Position numbers and translations under genes: made by a program. Shown here one piece after another: positions 22,156-34,160 of a stretch of 64,000 bases of DNA (position 1 is its first letter; each line of letters opens with the position of its first letter). The stretch covers positions 178,067,849-178,131,848 of the forward strand of contig NC_081842.1 in assembly GCF_963259705.1 (NCBI RefSeq), written 5' to 3'. The DNA comes from Myotis daubentonii (Eukaryota > Chordata > Mammalia > Chiroptera > Vespertilionidae). Below the pieces are notes generated by a model. It ran no database searches. It had not been told where the DNA came from and saw only the letters and a list, made by a program, of their open reading frames with translations.

Positions 22156-23159
22156 TAAGCCAACCATGACAATCTGTTCTCCACTTTCCCTGCCTCCCTT
22201 GCAGCTATAAGCAGACATGCAACCTAATACCAGCCAATGAGACCTAACCTGAGTCCAGGTGGAGGGATCCTAGGACTCTTCTCATTAAAGGAAAAAAAAT
22301 AAAAATAAAAATAAAAAAGGAGATTCTACTTTCTCTAGTCCTTCCCCATCCTACCAGCATTAAAAGGTTTATATAATGTCTAGAGCTACAGCAACCACCT
22401 GCAGTAATTAACATGAAGGAAAAATCTACAGAATTAAAGATATGGTGGCTTTGACATAGTCAAACCAGCTTTGCACTTTTATTTTGGAGTGAAAGTGGGA
22501 AATCAGGCCTATTTGTTGAAGCCACTGTAAAATGGGTATATTGTTAAAATGAGTTAATAATATATATTAAACACTCAAAATAGTTCCTGGCACTTGGTAA
22601 GTCCTATGTGTTAGGTATTCTTATTGTCATTATAACTCAGTATTTCCCAACCCTTTTTTCACCATCAACCCCCTAAAGAGGCTTTTTAGACATTCTTTTC
22701 CTTATCCACGAAATGTGAATACCTGCATATCTGTTAACATTGTTAGGCAGGGATGAGCTTTAGAAGGCCACAAGCCACGGAAATGTCTAAGATTCTTTCA
22801 CCTTCCAAGAACCAATGCTTTCCCTCTTGTAAATGTATTCCTGATACATGCTTCTTCCCCACTGAAACCTCTGGATTTAAATAAGAGCTGCCAAGACTGT
22901 ACAGACCCCACCCTATTGGCCACAACAGATTCCCCTGGGAACAGACACTTGCCTAAAGCTGAGGCCATTATAACATACCACTCCTGTGGGTATAGCTGAC
23001 TCATTAAGGGATGTGGACCTGACGCATATGAAAATAATCAAAATTCTTCCCCTGAATTTTGAAGCTTGAGAAAAGAGAAAGCACAGGCCAGTTGCTCTGT
23101 TGTAGAAGCTAGGGGATGTGAGCCTGAGGACTCTTTGTAGCCATTGTAGGGGAACCTCG
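22156..23159. other. No gene recognised
   Basis: AAAAT-type A-rich patch at 22290-22320. At 22638-22700 the text 'cagtatttcccaacccttttttcaccatcaacccccta' looks like a hAT end but I cannot find its partner. No coding signature. Confidence 0.4.
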
Positions 23160-23385
23160 GCAACAAGAATGAAGGCATCTTTCATGAATAGAGACAACAC
23201 TGGTGATGTGGAGGTGAATGGAACATAGCCCTGGACCTAAAGGAGTCACCGTGAAGTAGAGGAAGTAATTGTAACACAGTGTGGTAAGTGCTGGGAATAG
23301 CCCCAGGCTATGGACAAGAAGCTCAGAGGAGAAGGAACTCAGGAGAGGCACCTGATGGATCGGCAGAGGCTTCCTGGGCACTAAA
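23160..23385 (-). repeat. L2 LINE fragment
   Basis: Reverse L2 text: 'catagccctggacctaaaggagtc' (usual 'catggtccctgccctcaaggagct'), 'aattgtaacacagtgtggtaagtgctggga', 'gaggcacctgatgg', 'ggcttcctgggcac'. Confidence 0.6.
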
Positions 23386-23643
23386 ACGGAGCCTGTATTC
23401 AAGCGCAGGAAATGGCATACCTGTGACTCCCGTCAAGCCAGCTCTGCTGTGGCTGCTAACGCACACACCGTAGTAATCCACAGAGCACAACGTTAGCCAT
23501 GAATAATATTTTGAAGAGCAGAACTAACATGCTTATTAATAACACTAATGGATGTCTTTATTTTTCTAATGGTAGGAAGTCTGTAATACAGAAAAATGTA
23601 ATGAAGGAAAAAATCAACCATTAGCTCACAACACAGTTCTATC

Positions 23644-23646
<3 letters not shown>

Positions 23647-23694
<48 letters not shown>
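23647..23694. repeat. (AT)24 microsatellite
   Basis: Twenty-four uninterrupted AT units, self-complementary. Confidence 0.95.
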
Positions 23695-23696
<2 letters not shown>

Positions 23697-23809
23697 ACAA
23701 CTGTTGTATTGACATATACTGCTCACATTTTACTCTAGCATCAAGGAGCCCTTTCCAAGTCTGAAGTGGCACTGGAATAGTTTCTGTTTGGAGCCTCCCC
23801 TGAGCCTTC

Positions 23810-23945
23810 TAATGTAGGCATTACCCTTGCTCCCATGACACAGGGGGAAATAAGGGCTTTGTGAATTTAAAAGAGCTGAGAATCGCTTCGTTAGCAAGTG
23901 AGCAGATGTGATTCTGTCCCAGACTCTCTGACTCCAGAGCACAGC
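23810..23945 (-). repeat. MIR SINE fragment
   Basis: Reversed MIR: 'cccatgacacagggggaaataagg' then 'gattctgtcccagactctctgactccagagcac', the latter a good match to the MIR head read backwards. The 197-codon minus-strand frame over 23730-24323 crosses this repeat and is not credible as a gene. Confidence 0.7.
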
Positions 23946-25442
23946 CCTCCCTCCCCCCACAACCTGACTCCTCCACAAATATCTGACCACAAGAACCAAC
24001 CAATCAGAAGGAATGTCCAAATGCCCCAGCCGTCTTCCATCTGTCTCTCCAGAGTCACTCTGTAACCTTCCCAACCCTGCCTTCCGACCCAGGATGCTGA
24101 CCGGTGTGGAGTGCTCCAAAAGGCTCTCCACCCTCTGGCCTTGACGCAGATTTGGACAACAGGGGACACAGCGGGATATGAGCAGGCAAGAGGAAAATGT
24201 GGACTGGCCGTGGCTCTCCACAACGGTCACACTGGCGAGCTTCTCCAACAACAATCTCTCCAACACCTGGTAACACACACTCCATGCCTTGTCCTTAAAG
24301 CCCAGAGGTGGTACCAGCTCCACTTTTCATAGCCCAGGAGTCTGGCACTATCCCTGTGGTTTTCCCGACACTTGTCCACTCTTCTCCCATTACGCTATTT
24401 GAGTTTGCCACCTGTTTCTTGCAGGGACCCTGATTGACACACTGACAAGCAGAGCGGACACAGGTGTCCCGGCGGGCACTAGATGAATGCCAGTGGAGCG
24501 GGGCAGTTTCCAGGGTGGAAAGACAAGGAACAGTTATCATTATGTGGAAACGGAAGTTCAAAGTACTGGCCATCCCATTTGCCGGATCCATATTCCTTGA
24601 ATGCATGCAAGAGGTCTCCAGGCAATAAGGATTTGGATAAATCAGTGTTTGTGGTGAAGATCTGGGACTTTAAAAAGCCTTTACCAAGACTGAGTAGTTA
24701 CGCTAAGTCACTATCAATCAATCTTTCCTTTCTACCACCCACTCTCAGTCCTCTTCCTGGTCCCTCAAAAGCTGAATTTCCTGCCCCAACAGAATAGATC
24801 CACTTAATTTCAGCACAAGGAAGGTAAGAGCTATCAAGTCTAAGTTCCATTTTCCCTTAACTATGAAGAACAAGTGTCAAAACAGTCACGTTCGAAGGAA
24901 AAAACAACAACACATTTTGAAGAAGTTAACCTCTCAAGATTTCCCCTTTTCTAAAGGATTTTTATAAGGGATCAAGGAATTTCTGGAGGAAGAAATGCAT
25001 CCGGAAAGTGACCTGGGAAAGCACTTACACTAACCTTGGCCCCATGCCTTTATCTCAAACACCTAAAAGTACAAATCTTTGCAAATGAAAGCACCAAAGT
25101 ATAAAGGAAAACCTTCCTGTATTTTTCCCCCAAATAGGCTGTTTGCCTAGATACTAAGCAAATTACAAATCTCAGTTTGTTCTTAAAATTTTGTTAAAGG
25201 ATGAGAAAATGCTTGTTGGTACTGTTTAGTCAATTGAAATGAGTGATGGAGTTGATCACTCAGAGCTTTAAGTTACCTTTAAAGGCTGGTCTCCTCTTGA
25301 TTTGCTAAATAAATACTGCTCTGCTCTGTCTTCCTGCTTTGCTCTTCCTCCTTCTTTTCTCTCCTCTGACAAACACGAATTCATCAGTGGCTCAGGCCTG
25401 CTGATTCCACCTCCTGAAACCACTCTGACCCCATTCCTTCCT
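23946..25442. other. No gene or repeat recognised
   Basis: About 1.5 kb, unique-looking. Overlapping frames on both strands at 23.9-24.8 kb lack family resemblance. Confidence 0.45.
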
Positions 25443-25456
25443 AAGAACACCACTGT

Positions 25457-25680
25457 GGCCCTAACCAGTTTGGCTCAGTGAATAGAGCATCGGCCTGTGG
25501 ACTCAAGGGTCCCAGGTTCGATTCCAGTCAAGGGCATGTACCTTGGCTGCGGGCACATCCCCAGTGGGGAGTGTGCAGGAGGCAGCTGATCGATGTTTCT
25601 CTCTCATCGATGTTTCTAACTCTCTATCCCTCTCCCTTCCTCTCTGTAAAAAATTAATAAAATATATATTTTTTAAAAAA
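25457..25680 (+). repeat. Ves SINE
   Basis: Full-length copy with intact-looking boxes and A-rich tail. Duplication AAGAACACCACTGT / AAGAATACCACTGT, one mismatch. Confidence 0.95.
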
Positions 25681-25738
25681 AAGAATACCACTGTCACTCT
25701 GGAGCTCATGTCCCCGTAACTTCTCAGTTGGACTACAG

Positions 25739-25926
25739 CAGAGGTTCTCAACCTCGTTACTACTGACATCTGGGGCTGGATAAGTCTTCCTTGTGGGGTC
25801 TGTCCTGTGCATTGTAGGATGTTTAATAGGATGCCGACAGCCTGCCCCCTCCTCACAAACAGAAATGACTCCAGACTTCATAAATGTCCCCTGAAAAGCA
25901 AAATTGCCCCAGGATGAAAACCACTG
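25739..25926 (-). mobile_element. MER5A (hAT-Charlie) copy
   Basis: Starts CAGAGGTTCTCAACCTCG and ends GAAAACCACTG; contains 'ctgtcctgtgcattgtaggatgttta' and 'gactccagacttcataaatgtcccctg', MER5A in reverse. Its sister copy at 5335-5560 is in the other direction. Confidence 0.85.
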
Positions 25927-25984
25927 ACCAAGACCATAGCCTCCTATTAGATACACCTGCATGGACCCCTGTGCCCTTTGAAAT

Positions 25985-26290
25985 TCATTCCCTTACCACA
26001 GACAGAGTGGCCTTGTAGCTGCATGCCAAACCATGTCATTGCTCACTAAAACCATCACCCAGCTGCCATTTACAACCCGCTAAAATCCAAAATTAGCAAA
26101 AAACGTAAAATGGCCCATGATGGGCCCTGCAGGCTTCTGTGACCTTAGCCAACTCCTTTTATCCCTTGCAAGCTCTGTGTGCTTCAGGTGGATAGGAATC
26201 ATGCCAGTTCTCCTCTCCCAGGTAGTTTCACATCTCTAGGCCCTTCACTCACTGTGCCTCCCTCCCACACGGTACCATCCCTTCCTCATT
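25985..26290 (+). repeat. L2 LINE fragment
   Basis: 'catgtcattgctcactaaaaccatcacccagctgccatttac' followed by 'ggccctgcaggcttctgtgacc' and 'cacatctctaggcccttcactcactgtgcc': diverged L2 ORF2 3' region in forward order. Confidence 0.65.
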
Positions 26291-26839
26291 CCCCCTCTTG
26301 GAGGCATTCCAAACCACCCTCTACAGGAGGGGTTACAAACTCAAGTGCATTCAAAGGACAGGATGGTAACATGGATGAGCAAAGCAGGACAGGGACCTGC
26401 AGAGCACAGGCCCACAGTGAAAGCAGCCCCCACTTCTCAGTACACCGTGCCATGTAGGAGAATGAGCCGGGGATTGCCGGATCTGGAAAGCTAGAGGCCT
26501 GCATTTTATGTGTGCTATCTGAGTGGGTGTTTTGTTTTTTGTTGTTGTTTTTTAATGTAAACAAACATGGAGTAGCTGAAACAATAGTTTCCTGGCAAAA
26601 CCTGCGAGTTGCCACTTGCTATTTATGTTCCAAAATCTCGAAGCATGTAGCCCATGTAGCCCTGAGTGCTTACATTCCTGTCGTCCCTACAAGTGTGACA
26701 GCACCTCAAAGTCAGGTCCCTATGGCATTCGTTGGCCCTTTCACTATTTATTTATTTTAACTCACATATTCTTTTTCTCCTTTCTCCTTTCTCCCACATA
26801 CCCAACTATTCATCATCCCATTTACCCAGACACAGAATT
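26291..26839. other. No gene or repeat recognised
   Basis: Unique-looking sequence with a TTTTG-rich patch near 26530. Confidence 0.4.
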
Positions 26840-27150
26840 TAATCCCTATAAGCACTTTGTTAAGGATACAAAAGGGAACAGACACAGTCCCTGCCCTCAA
26901 AGTGCCCCTATTCCAGGGAAGAGAGACACAGGCTCTAATACACACTCATGAGAATATTATAAATGGATGATGAACTCAAAGCACAGCACACGGGACAGCA
27001 GAAAAAGCACTTAGAGCTCCCTGGGGGCCTTGAGCTGGCTTCAGCTGAGATTTGAGCTCAGGGTAGAAGTCTGCCAACTTGATAAGTGAGAGAGTATTCC
27101 AGGTCATAGGAACAATGTGTGCAGAAGCTGGGGGCGGGGAGTGGGGGGTG
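26840..27150 (-). repeat. L2 LINE fragment
   Basis: Reverse L2: 'gggaacagacacagtccctgccctcaaagtgcccc', 'gagagagtattccaggtcataggaacaatgtgtgcagaagc' in the expected order. Confidence 0.65.
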
Positions 27151-27459
27151 TTGGAAGAAACACGGCACGTCTGAGAAACCACAATAACGCATTCTTATTA
27201 GAAACAGAGAATGCGAAGGGGTGAAATTTCACAGCACGACATTCGCAAATGTGCAGTTCCTGGCACACAGAGTTTGTTTAATTAATCAATTCAAACTTGG
27301 GCAGGAAGGAATGCCGACCACTCATGGCTTAACAATAGCTAAGTAGTTCCTTCCAGGGAGAGCTATGCTGGGAGAAGGCGTAATAGGAGCGGACTGGACA
27401 GCTGTTACAGGAGCCAATACAATAATTAAGTCACTATTTTAATAACAACAGTAATAACG

Positions 27460-27655
27460 AACATCACGGCGTGTTTATTATGTGCCAAGTGCTCAGCTAA
27501 GGGTTTCACAGGCATTATTACATTGAAACCACCTAATGATCCTATACAGTAAATATTACTCTGATTTTACAGATTAAAAATCGGCTCAGAGAAATGAGCT
27601 GGGGCTCAAATGCAGCACCATTTGAATCCAAAGTTCAGTCTCTTAACCATGAGTT
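27460..27655 (-). repeat. MIR SINE copy
   Basis: Reverse MIR with its 3' extension: 'tttattatgtgccaagtgctcagctaagg', 'tgattttacagattaaaaatcggctcagag', 'tttgaatccaaagttcagtctcttaaccatgag'. Confidence 0.85.
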
Positions 27656-28369
27656 ACATGTCATGAAGGAAAAATCTCCCAGGGCTTCTTGCAAAGCTTG
27701 TTGGTTGTGCGCTGAGATAGAAGCTTGTTCTCTTGGGGTGACTAAAATCTGTCTTTTCCCAAATAAAAGCTACCCTCTGCAGTGAGCAGAAAACAAACCA
27801 CTAAGTGGAATTGCCACACAGTCGAAAAGCAGTTGCCAGTGGCTCTCCATGAACACAGCGACGACACACCCTCTGGAACATGCCCTGGAGGGGAGGCAGG
27901 CAGAACGGCCTTCCAAAAGCAGCCCAGGCCTGTCTGCTGGGGACAGAGGGTCGAAGCTGCCAAAGCAGATGAGCCTACAGCAAGTGCATCTGAAACCAGG
28001 ACCTGGAGACAGCAGGCAGCAGGCTACCTGCAGGAGGGCTCAGTTTTGTTTACTTTCAGGCACATGGACTCCCGAGTGTGGCCATGTTTGCAAGGGATAT
28101 TAAAATGTCTTCATTGTGAACACCAGACGTGCACAATTTGCACTGAGCTCCTCTGTGATTTGGCTGATGGCAGGGATGAAGCAAGTGCATCCAAAATAAA
28201 GAGTTTAAAATCTGCATGGGATGTGTTTTCAAATACTCTGAGTACTTAGCAAGCACCACTTTATATCTAGGGGACACTGTCACTGAAGATATATCATTTT
28301 ATCGGTTAGAAGGTGTTGTCTATAAGCAATCATAGGTAATTCCACTTCTTATGGGTATTTTTATTTATT
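27656..28369. other. No gene or repeat recognised
   Basis: Holds a 155-codon frame (27782-28249, plus strand) starting inside unique sequence. Its protein is Cys/Gln/Thr-mixed without a domain I can name, and a second frame overlaps it; I do not call it a gene. Confidence 0.4.
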
Positions 28370-28515
28370 CCACTGAATTGTTCATTTTAATTTTTTCCAA
28401 TTACATTAATAAATAGTTGATAAATATAACCGTATATATTTAAAGTGTACAACATGAGAATTTGTTATACATGTACACTGTCGAATGATTGCCAAGATCA
28501 TACACTTGTCATTTA
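28370..28515 (-). repeat. Old L1 3' UTR fragment
   Basis: 'taaatataaccgtatatatttaaagtgtacaacatgagaatttgttatacatgtacactgtcgaatgattgcc' resembles the L1M-type 3' UTR block around 'aggtgtacaacgtgatgatttg'. Orientation is tentative. Confidence 0.5.
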
Positions 28516-28554
28516 ATTTCCCCTAATATAGATGAGTGATTTATTATTTGGTGC

Positions 28555-28735
28555 TGATGAAAGGTACATGTTCTGGACTAACACTGCCTGGTTCAAACAA
28601 CCACTCTGTCACTTGCTTCTGAGAGATTTGGATAAATTACAAGTTTTCTCCAACTCTCAGCTTCATCATCTGTAAAAATGGGTGTAAGAGTGGAGATTGG
28701 CTATGCTGCTTCCCAAGCTAGTTGAATGACTGAGT
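28555..28735 (+). repeat. MIR SINE fragment
   Basis: 'tctggactaacactgcctggttcaaacaaccactctgtcacttgcttctgagag' and 'ctcagcttcatcatctgtaaaaatgggtg' follow the MIR order. Confidence 0.8.
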
Positions 28736-28760
28736 TAAGGTTGGAATAAAAAAGGAAGGG

Positions 28761-28962
28761 CCCAGATGGTGTGGCTCAGTGGTTGAGTGTCGACCTATGA
28801 ACCATGAGGTCACAGTTCGATTCCCAGTCAGGACACATGCCTGGGTTGTAGGCTCAATCCCCAGTGGCAGCCAATCAATGATTCTCTCTCATCATTGATG
28901 TCTCTATCTCTCTCTCCCTCTCTTTCCCTCTCTGAAATCAATAAAATATATATATATTTTTT
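28761..28962 (+). repeat. Ves SINE
   Basis: Ves of the 'gacctatgaaccatgaggtcacagttcgattccc' subfamily, short tail. Perfect 12-bp duplication AAAAAGGAAGGG on both sides. Confidence 0.92.
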
Positions 28963-28974
28963 AAAAAGGAAGGG

Positions 28975-29959
28975 AAGGAGGTGCAATGAAAAATGTTTAG
29001 AAAGTAACAAAACAAGACACAGAGATGGACTTCTGGGCATGCAGTCTGTCAGCAAGGCGGCCATCGAGAGTGAAACTGAGAGGAGATGGTCAATCCCTAG
29101 GATGGACCAGGCAGGACAGGCGCAAGTTGCTAGGGAATTTGAATCGGGGACACGCTGGTAGGAGACAGCTGTAGAAAGCTAAGGAACAAAATCCAGTGGC
29201 TAGTTATATTTAGAAGAAAACTGCTGGAAATACAGATTTGGAGTCACTAGCCCATAAATTAAATCCATAAAACCACGCCATGCACACCAAGTTATTCCAG
29301 AAAGAATATTTCAGCAGAAGTTGCAAACCAATGCCCCAAGGACCACATCTGGAACACAGACTTGTTTTGTTTGCCTCCCCCACCCCAGCCAGAGTTCTGA
29401 AAAAAGTTTCAGCCAACATATAAAAATCTTAAGATTGTGAATCTTGTAAAAATCTGGATTTCTAACTTGTCTTGAGAAATCGGAAGCCTTTGTACTACTA
29501 GGCAGCATGGCCTCTCCTGGTGACACACGCAGCTGGAGCTCATTTCAGGAAGCCACTCCCCCTTCTTCCCCCCAAGGCCAGGTTCAGGCTCATGGCTGGC
29601 ATGGCTGCCCACTTACACAGGGTGTGCTTGCGCAGCTATGATGGCCTGTGCCTTCCCTTCGCTGCCTTCTGGGGTCCTTTAGGAATGTGAGTTTGTGGCT
29701 CCTGTTGGGCAATCCCTGGCAGTCGGGGGGGGGGAAAGCAGAGAACTAAGCTCCGGAACCTCTGCAAACTCACATAAAGAGCCTCTACAAGAGGAACCTA
29801 TGAATGAGACCCAGACAGACGTGTTGGAAAGGTGCCAGCATCCAAAGTATCATCAGAGTCAAGGGAATCAAGTGGCCATGGATTCAACTTTGATTACTCT
29901 TTTCTTGCCACCTCCCCTCCCCCACATTAGCATGTCTTTTCAGAATATATCCCAAATCT
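28975..29959. other. No gene or repeat recognised
   Basis: Unique-looking, with a G10 run at 29726-29735. No coding signature. Confidence 0.45.
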
Positions 29960-30655
29960 AAACATTTCTCTACATCTTTAAGACTGTGGTCCAAACCACC
30001 ATCATTTCTTACCTGGTTTACTGCAATGGCCTCTTATCTGTTTCTACTCTTATCTCCCAACAATCCATTCTCCACACTGCATGGAGAAACTGCTCATTAA
30101 AATGTAAATCATACCAGGTCATTCTTCAGCCAAAACTACCCAGTGTCCTCCCATTACATGTAGAAAAAAATCCAAACTCTGAAACACACCCTATCAGGTC
30201 TTGTAAAGGGTGGCCCTTCCCTACCTCTCTCGGCCACCTTGCCAACAACTAGCTCCTTGCTTACTATGTTAGGTCACACTGGCCTCCTTGCTGTTCTTCA
30301 GATAGGTCCAGCATACAACTGCTTGAGGGCCCCTGCACTACTTCCTCCTCCTCCTGAATGGATCGCTCGGCCCTCAGTTCATTTCTCCTCATTGGTCCTT
30401 CCTCAGTTCAAATGTCACCTCCTCAGAGAGTATGTACTAATCATCTCAATGCCATTCATCATTTGACCCCTTTCTATCCCTCTCCTGTAGCATTTTCTTC
30501 AGAGCACTTATCATTCAACTGAATTATTTTCTTTTATTTGGGTTATTTCTGTCTCCCCTACTATAATAAGTTCTGTGCAATCAAGGTCTTTGTCTTCCTG
30601 TATACAATGCCTCACGCAGATCAGCTCTCAATCAGGAATATTTAAAGGAAGGAAT
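29960..30655 (+). repeat. L2 LINE 3' end (long copy)
   Basis: The best L2 in the window. In order: 'tactgcaatggcctctta', 'atccattctccacactgc', 'aatcataccaggtcattc', 'aggtcacactggcctccttgctgttcttcagataggtcc', 'caaatgtcacctcctcagagag', 'gcacttatcattcaactgaatta', 'tgtctcccctactataataag'. Roughly 700 bp, no open frame. Confidence 0.9.
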
Positions 30656-31541
30656 GAATTGACATAAATGCATGGATGGACATGATATTGCAGAAGGCAG
30701 GGGTTATAGAGAATAAGTATTAAACACAGCATGTCTCCACCTGGATTCCAGAAAAAGCAGATCCTGAGCTTTTCAAGGTTTATTCCCAGGACTACATTAG
30801 GCAGTAGATCTCAGTGGTCAAGAGGAGAGTGATGGACAAGGGAGTGAAACAATAAGGAGAAGACAAGATGAAGTTGCAGTGTCAAGCTGGCCCCACTAAG
30901 TGTAATTAATTCTCCATCCTGTAGGACCATCCACAACCTCCCCACTCCAAACCCTGAGCTATATAAACCCTATTTCAGAACCATCTGCTAGTATAAGGGG
31001 GAAAAAGGAGGATTAATTTCCCCCACAGGTCCAAGTTGCGCACATGTGGGCACAGAGTGATACTGGTGGCACTGACAGTGAATCCTCAGCACTATCTGTT
31101 CACACCTGTAGAATGCCTTTCAGAGACCATGCAAACCTGGCTGCCTCCAGGGAAGCTGGGGAAAGAAATGATGCAGCTTTTCTTTACCATCCTCCTGAGA
31201 GGATCAGATATGGGGCATCTCGGTGTCTGATACACAGCAATATAACCCACGAACACCCACTGCTTTAGCAACAGCAGTGTCAGTGCACTGGAGAGAGCAG
31301 AAAGCAGGTTAGGTGGATGAAGGGGTGGCTGGCAGGAAAGGAAGCAGAACAGCCAGAGCAGGCTTCCCTCAGGGTTCCCTGGAGAGCCAGCTGATTCACG
31401 GCTGAAGCAAGGTAAATACTCAGTGACATCCATATACCAGAACGTACAGATGGGGACAAGTCAAAAGACACAGAAGCCAACTGGAAAGTCTTCCTAAAGG
31501 TGAAATCTGTGACTATTTGAGCAACAAAATAATGATAGTAA
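30656..31541. other. No gene or repeat recognised
   Basis: Unique-looking sequence with small open frames only. Confidence 0.45.
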
Positions 31542-31830
31542 TCTATAATAATAAAAATGTAACATGCTAATTAGACCGGATGTCCTTCCAGACCAAGCCG
31601 CGGTGGGTGGGGGCAGAGGCAGAGGCAGAGGCCCCCACCCACCATGGCCAGGGGAGAGGGGCGGCAAGGCAGAGGCAGAGGCAGAGGCCCTCACCTCCCG
31701 TGGCTGGTGGGGAGGGAGGGGGGGTCAAGGCAGCGGCAGAGTCAGAGGCAGAGGCAGAGGCAGAGGCCCCCGGCCCTCATGGTGGCCAGGGCCGAGCCCC
31801 TTGCACAAATTTCGTGCATCAGGCCTCGAG
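31542..31830 (+). mobile_element. HeliBat-type Helitron with internal minisatellite
   Basis: Starts A|TCTATAATAATAAAAATG and ends GGCCTCGAG before T (usual CTAG mutated to CGAG). A TGCACAAATTTCGTGCA hairpin precedes the end. The body is filled with GGCAGA repeats (about 31614-31634, 31667-31688, 31728-31767) separated by a longer GC-rich unit. The Arg/Gly/Glu-rich open frames here are repeat translation and not genes. Confidence 0.88.
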
Positions 31831-31869
31831 TGGATTACAACCAACAGAACAAAATAAAAATTCATAAGT

Positions 31870-32960
31870 ACCCTAGGGATTATCAGTAAATAATTGAAAG
31901 AAAAAAAATGGGAGACAAAGGGAAAACCACTTATACTAAAGTTCCAATTAGTAAATATAGAAGAAATTGTAAACATAGAAAGATACCACCTGGGAAAACC
32001 ACAGGAATAATTGTTTCATGCAAAAATTAATAACAGATGCCAAAATTAATGGGTAAAGGTATGATAGGAAGCATGATATTTACATAATCTCAACGTATCT
32101 CCCCAGAGATAACTAGTTACTAGTTACAAAAAGGAAAATAGTAACTTTATGTTGGAGAAACTGCAAGACGCTACCTTAACCAAGTGACATCACCAGCTAC
32201 CCTGTGAAGGGACAAATGTCAAGGGAAAAATTGGCATCACCTGTCTCCTGACAGGATGGCCATTTCTGGGGTTTTCCTGTAAAAAATGCATGGCCTGAAT
32301 AATTTAATCCTGAATAACATTAGTCACATTGAGGGACATGATATAAAATAACCAGGCAGACCATTAAAAAATGTCATGGTATAAAAGAAAAACCTGAGGA
32401 ATTGTTCCAAATTACAAGAGACAAAGAAGATATGAAACTAAATGCATTGTGTGATCCTAGATTAGATTCTGATCCAGAAAAAGAGACATTAGTAAGACAA
32501 TTGGCAAAACTAAAATTAGGTCTTTAGGTAATAGTATTGTCCAAATGTTAATGACCTAACTTTGGTAATTGTACGGTGATTATGTAAAACTAGAGGCCCT
32601 ATGCATAAAATTCATGCAAGGGACTTGGCCCTCAGAGCTGCTGCGGCTTGCCTCAGCCCTCACACCCCGGCTTCATCCGGAAGGTCATCCGGAAGGATGT
32701 CCGGAAGATCGTTGGGCTGTCCAGTCTAATTAGCACATTATGCTTTTATTATTATAGATGTTGGTGGGTGGGAGAGATACACAGCAGGTTTCAATAGCAT
32801 CTGAAATGAGTCTAATTTTTCAGTAGGTGATAGGAGCACAGACAATTCTGTACATATGAACATGGCATAATATATTTTTAATTAGAGAAAACTTAAAAAT
32901 ACAATAAATGTCCCATGTTCTTCTAGATTCTGCTGTATAAGCCTCAAAGCCTGAGCACCT
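31870..32960 (+). repeat. Possible ancient L1/HAL1-type 3' end
   Basis: Phrases such as 'gtgtgatcctagattagattctgatccag', 'agacattagtaagacaattggcaaaactaaaat' and 'aatagtattgtccaaatgttaatgacctaactttggtaattgtacggtgattatgtaaaa' recall the 3' end of an old mammalian retroelement. Class uncertain. It is interrupted by the Helitron at 32590-32758. Confidence 0.35.
32590..32758 (-). mobile_element. Short HeliBat-type Helitron
   Basis: Reversed Helitron: plus strand begins CTAGAGGCCC after A and ends ATTATTATAGA before T. The hairpin block TGCATAAAATTCATGCA is next to the 3' end. Only 169 bp; contains a CCGGAAGG(A/T) phrase three times (about 32679-32706). Confidence 0.88.
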
Positions 32961-33122
32961 GAGCCCATTCTCTCTTGCTTAAAACAATCAAACAAAAAAG
33001 GAGCAAGAATTAGAAAGTTGTAGGAGGCATACTAGCACTTGAGACTTTCTCCTTGATGTAAACAGACGGTTTGTAGGACAACTGAAAAAGGAATTATCAC
33101 TTCCTAGCTTTGTGAATCAGTG

Positions 33123-33427
33123 GGGGTTTTTTGTGGGGTTTTCTGTTTCTTTGTTTTTGTTGTTGGTTTTGGGTTTTGTTTTTTTTGTTGTTAATCCTCA
33201 TCCGAAGATACTTTTTCATTGAGTTTTAGAGAGAGTGGAAGGAAGGGAGAGAGACTGAGAGAAACATTGATGTGAGAGAGACACATCAATTGGTTGCCTC
33301 CTGCAGGCACCCTGACCTGGGCTGGGGATTGAGCCTGCAACCGAGGTACATGACCTTGACTGAATTGAACCTGGGACCTTCGGTCCAAGGGCCAACACTC
33401 TCTTCACTGAGCCAAACTGGCTAGGGC
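33123..33427 (-). repeat. Ves-type SINE with long GT-rich tail
   Basis: Minus-strand SINE of the 'gttgttaatcctcatccgaagata' subfamily with an unusually long T-rich tail (33123-33190). 10-bp duplication TGAATCAGTG (33113-33122 and 33428-33437). Confidence 0.88.
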
Positions 33428-33437
33428 TGAATCAGTG

Positions 33438-33832
33438 TTCTTCAACACCCTGGCTCTACACTACTACCATATCATCTTATGTACCACTTGAGTTCTCCAC
33501 ATGCTCCCAGAGATATATGTCCCATTTGCTGAGTGAAAGAAGTATAGTTCTGGCGTAAGAAGTCTTATTCAAATCTCCAATCCTCCAATTATTCCTTGTG
33601 TGAGGTGGGACAGGCAAGTGACTCCATTTCCCCGAGTGTTTCTGCATCTGTAAACTAAAGAAAACTTTGAACTGGTTGTAAGACCAACCAGACAACCAGA
33701 AAGAATGTGCATAATGATCAAGTAACCATGCCTGGTACACACCAATACTCACATATGGTAGCAACATCCCTCATCACTGTTGTTATCCTTGCTTCTTGCA
33801 GCAATCCTACTGCTGCCTCAAATCCAGCTATA
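33438..33832. other. No gene or repeat recognised
   Basis: Unique-looking sequence up to the Helitron. Confidence 0.45.
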
Positions 33833-34160
33833 TATATATATATATATATATATAAAAGGCTAATATGCTAAGTGTCCTTCCCACTGTCCGACCAGTCGCT
33901 ATGATGCGCACTGACCACCAGGGGGCAGATGCTCAACACAGGAGCTGCCGTGACATGCACAGAGAAACAGCACTGAGGACCTGGCACCAACAAAGCAACA
34001 CTCGGCTTCCCCCAGGTGGGACACAGGCCCCACCACCACCCCAGAGTGGTACCCCACCAAATCACAGCTGACACTGCCATGGCACAAAATGCAGCCCACA
34101 GCCCAGCCCCCAAATTGTGGCTGTGGGTGCCGGGTAATGATGTCATGTTTTTGTTGACAT

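Noticed and set aside
22638..22700. hAT-like end 'cagtatttcccaaccc'
   Set aside because: No matching opposite end or duplication was found, so it is left unassigned.
23730..24323. 197-codon open frame on the minus strand
   Set aside because: It crosses a reversed MIR fragment, overlaps other frames on both strands, and the protein shows no domain I can name.
27782..28249. 155-codon plus-strand frame
   Set aside because: Unique sequence, but no start context, no domain and a second long frame overlapping it. Worth a transcript check, not a gene call.
31564..31889. Arg/Gly/Glu-rich overlapping frames
   Set aside because: Translation of the GGCAGA minisatellite inside a Helitron.
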